Part shown: in pieces, positions 7,879-16,121 of the stretch
Layout: each line of letters begins with the position of its first letter
Position numbering within the stretch: the stretch's first letter is position 1
Source: an uncultured Bacteroidales bacterium
GTDB lineage: Bacteria > Bacteroidota > Bacteroidia > Bacteroidales > UBA932
DNA: 64,000 nt
Direction of reading: 5' to 3'
Assembly: GCA_944326325.1 (NCBI GenBank)
Contig: CALVDQ010000011.1
Coordinates: forward strand, 1-64,000
Notes under the pieces: model-generated
What the model was told of the DNA's origin: nothing
What the model saw: only the letters and a program-made list of their open reading frames with translations
Databases searched by the model: none
Program-made: the position numbers and the translations under genes

Positions 7879-8985
7879 TCAGTATCCTATTACCGACTCC
7901 GGCATCTCGTTCCAGGGTTCTACACTGGCGTAAATGCTTATTGACTCGGGTGAAACCGGCACCGAAGGGTCGTTGGACCCGGTCTGCCGTATAATGATGT
8001 CGAGGATATAGCGGTAGTTTCTGCCTATCCCGGAATGTCCGGTCACATGTGCGTATTCTCCCTTGTTGATGTTGACCGGATAGTAGTATTTCCTGCCCTC
8101 TATCTCCCCGGCAATCACAAGCCTGGTAAACGGTGTGCCGGCTGTGTCTTCCGCACTGCTGTTCGGATAGCAGTAGAGCCTGATGTCCGGTTCTACAGGG
8201 CTGCTCCCTATATCCTCTCCGAACTCCGAAAACACCATGTCCGGGTACCCGAGTACGCGTCGGGATTCGTCGGGAAGCCCGTCGGTATTTATCGGGGCGG
8301 ACGGTGTGAAGCAATCATCTTCCAAGATTCCGGCCAGGGAGTTGATGTTGGCGAGGTAGACGGAGGCGTTCTTCAGGACAGCTCCGTTGTAGGGCCGTCC
8401 GCTGAAGTCGCATCTTATAGAGCGGACGCATATCTCCGAAAGTACGGGATGCAGCTCCATCTCGAAATATCCGTTATCATCCGCTTCTATGTACATGACA
8501 CCGCTCATCACCGGTGCCGAGGGATTTTCCTTACGGAGATCGGCGTACATACCTGAGATGGTCTCGAACGATGATATGCTGCCCCAGTCATATTCTTCCT
8601 GCTGGGGATTGGCGATGGCGACGACTATTTTCTTACCTTTCCTGGAAGCTGCCGCGACAGTCCCGTTTCCGTCCGGCATGAGCCGCTGGTAGGAGTCTAT
8701 CCTTTTCAGTCCGTCATCGTTGAATATGAATATGTCGACAGGTCCTTCCCCCGGGAAGGCTCCGTCCCTTTCCGGGGCCTTTATCTTAAGGCTGATATCT
8801 TTTCTATCGTACGGTTCCGCCACATATTCCGCACCCGTACATCCGGGTGAGGAAAAGACAAAGGCCGGAAGGTAAAAAAGCAAGGCAATTGCCGAACGGC
8901 ATCGATGAAGTGTTTGGAAAATCCGGCCTTTGGCTGTCGCGCTATTATGATATTTGTCGTCCATCCCTGTTCTGGTTTGCCGCAA
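7879..8985 (-). CDS. FimB/Mfa2-like lipoprotein
   Basis: A 368-residue lipoprotein with a long N-terminal leader and lipobox SSPGC (Cys49). Met8 is an alternative start. The body has the Mfa2-type beginning PVDIFIFNDDGLKRIDSYQRL, then GKKIVVAIANP, PVMSGVMYIEA and LHPVLSEICVRSIRCDF. Near the C-terminus YYYPVNINKGEYAHVTGHSGIGRNYRYILDI is followed by VEPWNEM, the usual last strand of this family. Such proteins anchor or cap fimbriae in the outer membrane. It is the promoter-proximal gene of the pair; upstream lies an AT-rich hairpin region shared with the divergent DUF47 gene. Confidence 0.65.
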   Translation of the reverse strand: MRQTRTGMDDKYHNSATAKGRIFQTLHRCRSAIALLFYLPAFVFSSPGCTGAEYVAEPYDRKDISLKIKAPERDGAFPGEGPVDIFIFNDDGLKRIDSYQRLMPDGNGTVAAASRKGKKIVVAIANPQQEEYDWGSISSFETISGMYADLRKENPSAPVMSGVMYIEADDNGYFEMELHPVLSEICVRSIRCDFSGRPYNGAVLKNASVYLANINSLAGILEDDCFTPSAPINTDGLPDESRRVLGYPDMVFSEFGEDIGSSPVEPDIRLYCYPNSSAEDTAGTPFTRLVIAGEIEGRKYYYPVNINKGEYAHVTGHSGIGRNYRYILDIIIRQTGSNDPSVPVSPESISIYASVEPWNEMPESVIGY

Positions 8986-9014
8986 ATCTATGATATGTTT
9001 TCCTGTCAGGCTTT

Positions 9015-9075
9015 AAAAAAGAGAAAAACAGGCTGCTTTTTTTCTCTTTTTTAAGAAGTTGCTTTAAAATTTTAA
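9015..9075. repeat. 14-bp A/T inverted repeat and 12-bp palindrome between divergent genes
   Basis: AAAAAAGAGAAAAA (9015-9028) and TTTTTCTCTTTTTT (9039-9052) are perfect inverted arms around a 10-nt loop. TTAAAATTTTAA (9064-9075) is a perfect palindrome. Both lie upstream of both neighbours rather than after a gene, so a plain terminator role is unlikely. Confidence 0.5.
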
Positions 9076-9151
9076 CAAATTCATTTTTCTTTTCCGTCCG
9101 TGGTCATTTTCTTTTTCTCCGGCACAGTGTGTTTTTCTTGAAAATAATTTC

Positions 9152-9159
9152 TACATTTG
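9152..9159 (+). promoter_or_regulatory. -7 element for the DUF47 gene
   Basis: TACATTTG matches TAnnTTTG. No clean TTTG is present 19-21 nt upstream. Transcription from here would exclude the in-frame TTG at 9129 and fit the ATG at 9234. Confidence 0.45.
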
Positions 9160-9233
9160 GCAACAGGGCTGTGTCTATCCGGCTTGGTAACGGTTATACC
9201 GGATCAATACAGTCCGCCGCAGAAAATTGGACT

Positions 9234-9893
9234 ATGACTATATTACGACATTTCAGGCGTATTTTTTCGCCCAGGACCCATTTCCAGCCTATTTTTTCAC
9301 AGCAGGCCGCCTATATCAGACAGGCCTCGGCCGCCCTTCTCCAGATGATGAAGACAGATGACATTTCAGAGCGCAAACGTCTTGAAAAGGAGGTGAAAAT
9401 GTGCGAGATACAGGGGGATGCCATGCTCACGGAGTTCTACGAGCAGCTTAACGACAAGTTTTTTTCCATGCTGCACAGCTCCGATCTGCAGACAGTTGCG
9501 ATGAATATCGACAATATCCTGGACAACATAAACGATTCTGCAAAGTCCATCATCAGGTATATGCCGCAGACACTTGGCAGCCAGCTTGTGGAACTTGCCG
9601 AATACATCTGCGCCGAGGCTGATGCGTTGACACTGATTGTCACCGGTATGGACGAGATGAAAAAGAGGTTTTCGGACATGACCATCCAGTGCGACCGCAT
9701 AACGGAGCTGGAGCACGCAGCCGACGAGACGTACGAAGAGTATGTGGGCTATATCTTCCAGAATGAGACAGACGCCATCGAACTCATGAAACATAAGAAT
9801 ATAGCGGAGATGCTTGAGGCTACTACGGATACCGCAAAGACCTTTTCAGACCATATCCGCAAGCTTCTTCTGCGTTATGTAGTCGAGAAATAG
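9234..9893 (+). CDS. PhoU-like DUF47 family protein
   Basis: This 219-residue, wholly helical protein of the DUF47/TIGR00153 family resembles PhoU. Family members usually sit next to a Pit-type phosphate permease and are thought to regulate it. Visible features are the QQAAYIRQASAALLQMM helix, repeated acidic/metal-ligand patches (EVKMCEIQGD and ELEHAADETYEEY) and the conserved DNILDNINDSAKSI. The ATG at 9234 fits the family length; an upstream in-frame TTG would add 35 unlikely residues. No permease gene is nearby, so the partner must lie elsewhere. Confidence 0.82.
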   Translation: MTILRHFRRIFSPRTHFQPIFSQQAAYIRQASAALLQMMKTDDISERKRLEKEVKMCEIQGDAMLTEFYEQLNDKFFSMLHSSDLQTVAMNIDNILDNINDSAKSIIRYMPQTLGSQLVELAEYICAEADALTLIVTGMDEMKKRFSDMTIQCDRITELEHAADETYEEYVGYIFQNETDAIELMKHKNIAEMLEATTDTAKTFSDHIRKLLLRYVVEK

Positions 9894-9938
9894 ACCGGAT
9901 GCAGGGAATGTGTCCCCGGAATGTGTGAACGTCTTCCG

Positions 9939-9983
9939 AAAAAAAACAGAGGGTGGACCGGATAATCAGGGTCCACCCTCTGT
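9939..9983 (-). terminator. Terminator of the nqr operon
   Basis: The 14-bp stem ACAGAGGGTGGACC (9946-9959) / GGTCCACCCTCTGT (9970-9983) with a 10-nt loop is followed on the reverse strand by eight T (complement of 9939-9946). It lies 50 nt after the nqrF stop. It may also end the convergent DUF47 transcript. Confidence 0.9.
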
Positions 9984-10032
9984 TGTGATTTATGTGATTC
10001 GGAATCTCCATTCCGGAGATCCGTCCGGATAC

Positions 10033-11301
10033 CTATGCCCCGAAATTGTCAAAGAGAATATTCTCTGCCGGTACTCCAAGACCATCCAGCAGGTTCAGGA
10101 CTGACTGGGTCATCATAGGAGGCCCGCACATGAGATAGAGTGCATCTTCCGGTGCCTCATGCTGTTTCAGATAGGTCTCATAAAGGACATTGTGGACGAA
10201 TCCTGCCGTGTAGGCAACGCCTGCGGCATCAGCCTCAGGATCCGGCCTGTCGAGCGCGAGGTGGAACTTGAAGTTCGGGAATTCCTTCTCGATCTCATGA
10301 TAATCTTCGAGATAGAAGGCTTCCTTCAGACTGCGTGCGCCATAGAAGAAGTTTACCTTCCTCGTGGTCTTCTCTGTCTTGAAGAGATGCATGATGTGGC
10401 TTCTCATAGGAGCCATACCGGCACCGCCGCCTATGAATATCAGTTCCTGGTCAGCAGGGAGGTTGTCCGGCAGGAAGAATTCTCCGTAAGGACCCGAGAT
10501 GGTCACCTTGTCACCCGGTTTCAGAGAGAATATGTATGACGAGCATACACCAGGGTTTACGTCTTCGAATTTCTTTGTGGCGCGGTTCATCGGAGGTGTC
10601 GCTATCCTGACGTTCAGTTTGATGATGTCACCTTCGGCCGGGTAGCAGGCCATACTGTAGGCCCTGAGCGTAGCTTCCGGATTCACCATCTTCAGGTCGA
10701 ACATACCCATCTTCTCCCAGTCTGCACGGTACTGCTCGTCTACATCGATATTCCTGTAGTCGACGGTGACCGCCGGGACATCTACCTGGATGTATCCACC
10801 CGGACGGAAGTTGAGGTGCTCTCCTTCAGGCAGCTTTACGACGAATTCCTTGATGAATGTCGCGACATTGTTGTTGGATACCACTTCGCATTCCCATTTC
10901 TTTACGCTCAGTGCCGATTCCGGCACGATGATTTTCAGATTTTCCTTGACCTTCACCTGGCAGCCGAGTCTCCAGTGGTCCAGGATCTGTTTCCTGCTGA
11001 AAAACCCGACTTCCGTAGGGAGGATGGTACCGCCGCCCTCAAGTACACGGCATTTGCACTGTCCGCAGCTGCCTTTTCCTCCGCAGGCTGACGGAAGGAA
11101 GATCTTCTGCTCGGCAAGAGTGGCAAGCAGGGAGCTTCCCGGTGTGACTTCAACTTCTTTCTGTCCGTCATTGATGCTGATGGTCACCTTTCCGGATGGC
11201 GTCAGCTTGATCTTTACGAACAGGAGAAGTGCCACAAGAACAAGGGTGACGACAACTATTGCAATCACCGCGATTATTATGGTAGGAACAAGATTTTCCA
11301 T
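10033..11301 (-). CDS. nqrF: Na+-translocating NADH:quinone reductase subunit F
   Basis: NqrF is the NADH-oxidising entry subunit of Na+-NQR. One N-terminal membrane helix (about 7-30) precedes a plant-type ferredoxin domain with 2Fe-2S ligands Cys73, Cys79, Cys82 and a fourth near Cys115. A ferredoxin-reductase domain then binds FAD (RAYSMACYP) and NADH (FIGGGAGMAPMRSH). The C-terminus LYLMCGPPMM...FDNFGA is canonical. It is the last gene of the operon, 19 nt after nqrE, and a strong terminator follows. Confidence 0.97.
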   Translation of the reverse strand: MENLVPTIIIAVIAIVVVTLVLVALLLFVKIKLTPSGKVTISINDGQKEVEVTPGSSLLATLAEQKIFLPSACGGKGSCGQCKCRVLEGGGTILPTEVGFFSRKQILDHWRLGCQVKVKENLKIIVPESALSVKKWECEVVSNNNVATFIKEFVVKLPEGEHLNFRPGGYIQVDVPAVTVDYRNIDVDEQYRADWEKMGMFDLKMVNPEATLRAYSMACYPAEGDIIKLNVRIATPPMNRATKKFEDVNPGVCSSYIFSLKPGDKVTISGPYGEFFLPDNLPADQELIFIGGGAGMAPMRSHIMHLFKTEKTTRKVNFFYGARSLKEAFYLEDYHEIEKEFPNFKFHLALDRPDPEADAAGVAYTAGFVHNVLYETYLKQHEAPEDALYLMCGPPMMTQSVLNLLDGLGVPAENILFDNFGA

Positions 11302-11320
11302 TTTTCGTAAACCTCCTGAA

Positions 11321-11935
11321 TTAAAGTTGGATACCCATAAAGGTCATGAACGAGATGGCCATGAGCCCGACTGTGATGAAAGTGATGCCGAGACCGCGCA
11401 GCGGAGCCGGAACGTTCGAGTAGGAGAGCTTCTCCCTTATGGCTGCCAGAGTGACGATGGCAAGGAACCATCCGAGGCCTGAGCCGAGCGCATATACCGT
11501 AGCTTCACCTACATTCACGAAATCCCTCTCCTGCATGAACAGGGAACCTCCGAGGATGGCGCAGTTCACTGCGATCAGCGGCAGGAAGATACCGAGCTGC
11601 GAGTACAGGGTCGGCGCGAATTTCTCCACCACCATTTCCACGATCTGTGTTATGGCCGCGACTACGGCTATGAACACGATGAAGCTCAGGAAGCTGAGGT
11701 CGATCGATGCGAACTTCTCACCCATCCATGAAAGTGCTCCTGCCTTGAGTACGTATTCGTTCAGGAGATAGTTGATGGGCAGGGTGACCAACAGCACGAA
11801 AACAACAGCGACACCCAAACCTGTAGCCGTTTTCACATTCTTTGATACCGCCAGGTATGAGCACATACCGAGAAAGTAGGCGAATATCATGTTGTCAACG
11901 AAAATTGACTTAACAAACAAGCTTATATATTCCAT
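11321..11935 (-). CDS. nqrE: Na+-translocating NADH:quinone reductase subunit E
   Basis: A 204-residue integral membrane subunit with six predicted helices, paralogous to NqrD and related to RnfA. With NqrD it holds an intramembrane iron centre that passes electrons from NqrF towards NqrC. Conserved Cys are seen at [11 protein letters not shown] and [12 protein letters not shown] in the inverted-repeat halves. It lies 18 nt after nqrD and 19 nt before nqrF. Confidence 0.97.
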   Translation of the reverse strand: MEYISLFVKSIFVDNMIFAYFLGMCSYLAVSKNVKTATGLGVAVVFVLLVTLPINYLLNEYVLKAGALSWMGEKFASIDLSFLSFIVFIAVVAAITQIVEMVVEKFAPTLYSQLGIFLPLIAVNCAILGGSLFMQERDFVNVGEATVYALGSGLGWFLAIVTLAAIREKLSYSNVPAPLRGLGITFITVGLMAISFMTFMGIQL

Positions 11936-11953
11936 TTCGATTCGAGTTTGACG

Positions 11954-12577
11954 TTATTTTTCCTGAAGGTCCTTCTGTATGCTCCTCTGTATCCAGACGA
12001 TTATGCCCAGGAGGATAAGAGCCATAGGCGGCAGAATGATGAGACCGTTGTCCATATATCCGGCGGCGTAGAAGGATTCCGGGATGATCCTCATGCCGAA
12101 CAGGGTGCCCGACCCGAGTATTTCGCGGAAGAATGCCACTACCACCAGTATGAGACCGTAGCCTGCTCCGTTGGCAAGACCGTCAAGCAGCGACGGGATC
12201 GGCTTGTTGCCGAGCGCGAAAGCTTCGATACGGCCCATGACGATACAATTCGTGATAATGAGCCCGACATAGACTGACAAGGTCTTGCTCACGCTGTAGG
12301 CGTATGCCTTCAGGAACTGGTCCACCAATATTACCATCAGCGACACTACCACGAGCTGCACTATGATCCTGATACGGTTAGGTATTGTGTTCCTGAGGAT
12401 TGAAGCCACGAAACTTGAAAGTCCTGTCACCACGATGACGGAAAGAGCCATTACGCATGCCCCTTTCATCTGTACGGTGACGGCAAGAGAAGAACAGATA
12501 CCGAGCACAAGGACCGTCACCGGATTTCCCTTGAATATCGGTTTCAACAATACGTCTTTGAAGTTTATATCACTCAT
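11954..12577 (-). CDS. nqrD: Na+-translocating NADH:quinone reductase subunit D
   Basis: A 207-residue, six-helix membrane subunit homologous to NqrE and RnfE. The two conserved half-site cysteines lie in LGICSSLAVT and ITNCIVMGRIEAFA; with those of NqrE they are the expected iron-centre ligands. Its start is 3 nt after the nqrC stop, which indicates translational coupling. Confidence 0.97.
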   Translation of the reverse strand: MSDINFKDVLLKPIFKGNPVTVLVLGICSSLAVTVQMKGACVMALSVIVVTGLSSFVASILRNTIPNRIRIIVQLVVVSLMVILVDQFLKAYAYSVSKTLSVYVGLIITNCIVMGRIEAFALGNKPIPSLLDGLANGAGYGLILVVVAFFREILGSGTLFGMRIIPESFYAAGYMDNGLIILPPMALILLGIIVWIQRSIQKDLQEK

Positions 12578-12580
12578 TTC

Positions 12581-13462
12581 CTATTCCTCCTCGTTTATGT
12601 TTGTTCCTACGGTCTGGACAGCCGTCCCGGTCCCTTCGGCCGGTTCCGCTGCAATGTTATCCTGGACGGCAGGTACTTCTGCATTGGCTTCCGCCGCTTC
12701 GGAAAGATAAGGCATATAGTATTTTGCCCACAGGTTTATGCTTTTGCCGAGAGCCTGTGACGTGATGGTTGCGCCGCTTATGGCGTCGACGCTGTGTTCA
12801 GGCTCGGTGACTGCCGTGGCCTTTACCACGGCGAACACTGTCTCCCCGGTCACGTTGAGTGTCTTGCCGAGGAATTCATCGCAGAAGGATTTTTCAACGA
12901 TCTTTGCTCCGAGTCCCGGGGTCTCTCCCTTGTGGTCGAAGACTGCTCCGTCGATTGTCCTGCCGTCCGCGTCGATTGCAAGATAGCCCCAGATAGGTCC
13001 CCACAGTCCTGCACCGTAGCACGGGATTACCGTCACCGTTTTTCCGTTGATGTCAAATACATAGACCGGAAGTTCCATGGAAGACAGTTTGTCTGTCTGT
13101 CCGTTCTCTATCTGCTTGATGAGGTCGTTCTGTTTCTTGAGGTCGGCTGTGGTGCTGACTTCAATGCTGTTGACATTTTCCTTGCCGGTGTTCATGTCGC
13201 GTACCTTCTTCCCGTTCCCGTCCACATAGAAGGCTTCCACGATCTTCCCGGCGTAGAGACCGAGCACGTCCGTATCTTCCCCTATCGTGAATGAACCGTC
13301 GGACTGGGATGCGGCGCTGAGCAGTTTTGTGATGGTCTCCAGCTTGACGTTCTCGTTCTGCTTGTTCTGCAGGCTCATCGATACAAAAGCCAGAATCGCG
13401 GCAACCAGCACTACGAGTACAGTCGAGTATATTACTGTATATGTATTACCGTTAGTGTTCAT
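12581..13462 (-). CDS. nqrC: Na+-translocating NADH:quinone reductase subunit C
   Basis: NqrC carries a covalently bound FMN on the periplasmic side. One N-terminal helix (about 10-30) is followed by an FMN-binding domain with the acceptor motif DAISGATITSQ; the flavinylated threonine is about residue 232. The C-terminus has a 45-residue Ala/Glu/Val-rich extension (AEANAEVPAVQ...NEEE) past the usual end of the domain. An ApbE-type flavin transferase is required but is not in this window. Confidence 0.96.
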   Translation of the reverse strand: MNTNGNTYTVIYSTVLVVLVAAILAFVSMSLQNKQNENVKLETITKLLSAASQSDGSFTIGEDTDVLGLYAGKIVEAFYVDGNGKKVRDMNTGKENVNSIEVSTTADLKKQNDLIKQIENGQTDKLSSMELPVYVFDINGKTVTVIPCYGAGLWGPIWGYLAIDADGRTIDGAVFDHKGETPGLGAKIVEKSFCDEFLGKTLNVTGETVFAVVKATAVTEPEHSVDAISGATITSQALGKSINLWAKYYMPYLSEAAEANAEVPAVQDNIAAEPAEGTGTAVQTVGTNINEEE

Positions 13463-13475
13463 ACCTTATTAATAT

Positions 13476-14678
13476 TTAAGCGATTTTAACTTTTCTGGCT
13501 TTCCTGCCCAGGGATGCCTCTACGACATAGTGGTCAATCAGAGGCGCAAATGTGTTCATGAGCAGGATCGCGAGCATCATTCCCTCCATATAGCCGGGAT
13601 TGAAGAGCCTTACCGTCACAGTGAGCGCACCTACAAGGAAACCGTAGATCCATTTTCCTGTTTCGGTCTGGGCCGAAGTCACGGGGTCTGTCGCCATGAA
13701 TACCGTACCGAAAGCGAATCCTCCGAGTACGAGGTGATACCATGCAGGAAGCTGGAGGTAAGGTGTGGCGTCAGTCGCGAGCGCGTTGGCAAGGAAGCCT
13801 ACGGCAAGAGCTCCTATGACAGACGAAAGCATGATCTTCCAGCTTGCCACTCCGGTCCAGATCAGGAGTATCGCTCCCAGGAGTATGGCTATGACGGAAG
13901 TCTCGCCGACTGCTCCCCCTACGTTCCCGATGAAAAGGTCGAGGAAAGAGACGTTGGCCGCGTCAAGAGCCTGGATGCCCTGTCCGGCATGAACGAGAGG
14001 TGTCGCTCCGGAGAAGCCGTCCACCACACCGTTGCCACAGGCGTATGCCGTGCCGTCGCTGAGATATCTTGTCAGTCCGCCGGTCCAGATCGTGTCCCCC
14101 GACATCTTGCTCGGGTATGAGAAGAAGAGGAAGGCACGGCAGAGGAGCGCCGGGTTCCAGATGTTCATTCCGGTACCTCCGAAGATTTCCTTGCCTATGA
14201 TCACGGCGAAAGCCACGGCTATCGCGAGCATCCAGAGAGGCACGTCGACAGGGACGATGAGAGGTATCAGCATACCGGTGACCAGGTATCCTTCATTCAC
14301 CTGGTGTCCTCTGATCTGGGCGGAAATGAATTCTATTCCGAGACCGACTATATATGATACAAGGTACAGCGGGATTATCTTGACGAATCCGTACCATACC
14401 ATCTGCCAGAAACCCCAGTTGAGGCCGAAAGCGGCGTTGTGCTGGTATCCGGTGTTCCATATACCGAAAAGAAGGCTCGGCACGAGGGCGAGCACCACTA
14501 TTATCATTACCCTTTTGAGGTCAAGCGCGTCCTTGATGTGGGTACCTTTGGAGGTGACTGTCCCGGGAACGTACAGGAAAGACTCGAATGCTTCGAACGT
14601 AGAATGCAGGAAGCTCAGTTTGCCGCCCTCGCTGAAGGTCGGCTTTATTTTGTGCATAAATTTGACTAATCCGTTCAT
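13476..14678 (-). CDS. nqrB: Na+-translocating NADH:quinone reductase subunit B
   Basis: NqrB is the large membrane subunit that holds riboflavin and a covalent FMN and forms the sodium path and quinone site. The 400 residues contain about ten helices. The flavinylation motif GFSGATPL is at residues 222-228, with the acceptor Thr226. GHQVNEGYLVTGMLIPLIVP and NIWNPALLCRAFLFFSYP are diagnostic. It lies between nqrA (10 nt) and nqrC (13 nt). Confidence 0.97.
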   Translation of the reverse strand: MNGLVKFMHKIKPTFSEGGKLSFLHSTFEAFESFLYVPGTVTSKGTHIKDALDLKRVMIIVVLALVPSLLFGIWNTGYQHNAAFGLNWGFWQMVWYGFVKIIPLYLVSYIVGLGIEFISAQIRGHQVNEGYLVTGMLIPLIVPVDVPLWMLAIAVAFAVIIGKEIFGGTGMNIWNPALLCRAFLFFSYPSKMSGDTIWTGGLTRYLSDGTAYACGNGVVDGFSGATPLVHAGQGIQALDAANVSFLDLFIGNVGGAVGETSVIAILLGAILLIWTGVASWKIMLSSVIGALAVGFLANALATDATPYLQLPAWYHLVLGGFAFGTVFMATDPVTSAQTETGKWIYGFLVGALTVTVRLFNPGYMEGMMLAILLMNTFAPLIDHYVVEASLGRKARKVKIA

Positions 14679-14688
14679 ACCCCTGATT

Positions 14689-16047
14689 TTAAGCCATTTC
14701 TTTCATCATAAGATCAATACCGTCGGAGAGGATACCCTGGATGCCTATCTTGGACGGGCAGACGAACTCACAGAGTGCGAGATCTTCTTCGATCACTTCG
14801 TATATGCCGAATTTCTCCATCTTGTCTATGTCTCCGGCAAGACAGGCCTTGAGGAGATAGACAGGATAGATATCCATCGGGAGTACCTTTGAATATACAC
14901 TGGAGAGTACGAATGCGCGCGGTTCGCCGTGCGTGTTCGTGTCCATTTCATAGGTCTTGTTCGGCGAAAGCCATGAGAAATACGCCTTTGATGCGCTGAA
15001 CTGCTTTGTCCTGAAAGGTCTTGCCCATCCGAGGACTTCGCATTCCGTGCCTTCCTTTATCAGGGTCACCTGGTCATCGAAGAACCCGAGAAACCCGTCC
15101 TTCCCTACGTTTGTACCGGTAAGGACGTCTCCGCTGATAACCCTGGTCTCCCCGTCCTTGTCATCGAAGAACTCTGTCAGGTCTTTCATCGGCATTCCGG
15201 CGATTCCCTTTACGTATGACGGGTCGATGGCCTTAGGGCCAGTCACGGCCACGAGACGGCTCATGTCATATCTGCCGGTGTTGAACAGCTTTCCTATGGC
15301 AGCTGTCATGGCAAGGGACACTGTCCACACCACGTCACCTTTGGAAATAGGGGATATATGGCTTATCTGGACCCCGACGTTCCCTGCAGGATGCTTTCCT
15401 CTGAATATGTGCGGAGTGATGTTTTCAAGCTTGTGGAAAGGTGTGCCGGAGTAGTTGGAACTGCTGAAAGAGACATGTACTCCGCCTCTGGTCAGTTTTG
15501 CGAGCGCATTGATTCCGGTCTGGATGTTTTCAAATTCGTCCCTGAGAGCGAATTCAGGGTTTGCGGCCAGCGGTGCTGTGGAGAATGCCGAGATGAAGAT
15601 GGCTTTTGGGGTGGCGGAAGGCCTGGCGACAATGCCGTACGGCCTTTGTATGATTGCCGGCCAGAGCCCGCTTTTCAGAAGGGCAGCCTTGATTTTCTCC
15701 CCGTCAAGAGATGCGACTTTCACGGCTCCGAAATCCTCATACTTCTGTTCCTTGTCGGCCTTTATCCGGATTTCGAGCAGTTTCCTTTTTTCTCCGCGGA
15801 CGATTTCCGATACCGTTCCGCTGACCGGAGAAGTGAAAAGGATTTCCGGAGATACCTTGTCGGCGAATACCGGGGAGCCTGCAAGAACTGTGTCTCCTTC
15901 TCTTACAAGAAGTCTCGGTACAAGACCTCTGAAATCGGTCGGTTTGACAGCCACAACGTCAGGAATTACCACCTTCTTCGCTTTCAGGGCTGCAGACCCG
16001 GCTATCGGGATGTTCAGCCCTCTTTTCAATTCGATGATGTTAGACAT
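14689..16047 (-). CDS. nqrA: Na+-translocating NADH:quinone reductase subunit A
   Basis: NqrA is the cytoplasmic subunit associated with quinone binding. The 452-residue protein starts MSNIIELKRGLNIPIAG, the family N-terminus; ten further in-frame codons upstream are not needed. A barrel-sandwich lipoyl-like fold (VREGDTVLAGSPVFADK) and HVSFSSSNYSGTPFHKLENI are recognisable. It is the first gene of nqrABCDEF. Divergent pcrA begins 75 nt away, so both promoters lie in that short gap. Confidence 0.96.
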   Translation of the reverse strand: MSNIIELKRGLNIPIAGSAALKAKKVVIPDVVAVKPTDFRGLVPRLLVREGDTVLAGSPVFADKVSPEILFTSPVSGTVSEIVRGEKRKLLEIRIKADKEQKYEDFGAVKVASLDGEKIKAALLKSGLWPAIIQRPYGIVARPSATPKAIFISAFSTAPLAANPEFALRDEFENIQTGINALAKLTRGGVHVSFSSSNYSGTPFHKLENITPHIFRGKHPAGNVGVQISHISPISKGDVVWTVSLAMTAAIGKLFNTGRYDMSRLVAVTGPKAIDPSYVKGIAGMPMKDLTEFFDDKDGETRVISGDVLTGTNVGKDGFLGFFDDQVTLIKEGTECEVLGWARPFRTKQFSASKAYFSWLSPNKTYEMDTNTHGEPRAFVLSSVYSKVLPMDIYPVYLLKACLAGDIDKMEKFGIYEVIEEDLALCEFVCPSKIGIQGILSDGIDLMMKEMA

Positions 16048-16106
16048 TATATAAACCGTTTTTGCGTATTTTCTCAAAACCGCCGCGAATATACTTAATT
16101 TTTTCG

Positions 16107-16114
16107 TAATTTCG
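16107..16114 (+). promoter_or_regulatory. -7-like element close to the pcrA start
   Basis: TAATTTCG resembles TAnnTTTG but ends only seven nt before the ATG, which would give an almost leaderless message. No TTTG is seen at -33, so this is tentative. Confidence 0.35.
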
Positions 16115-16121
16115 CGCCATT

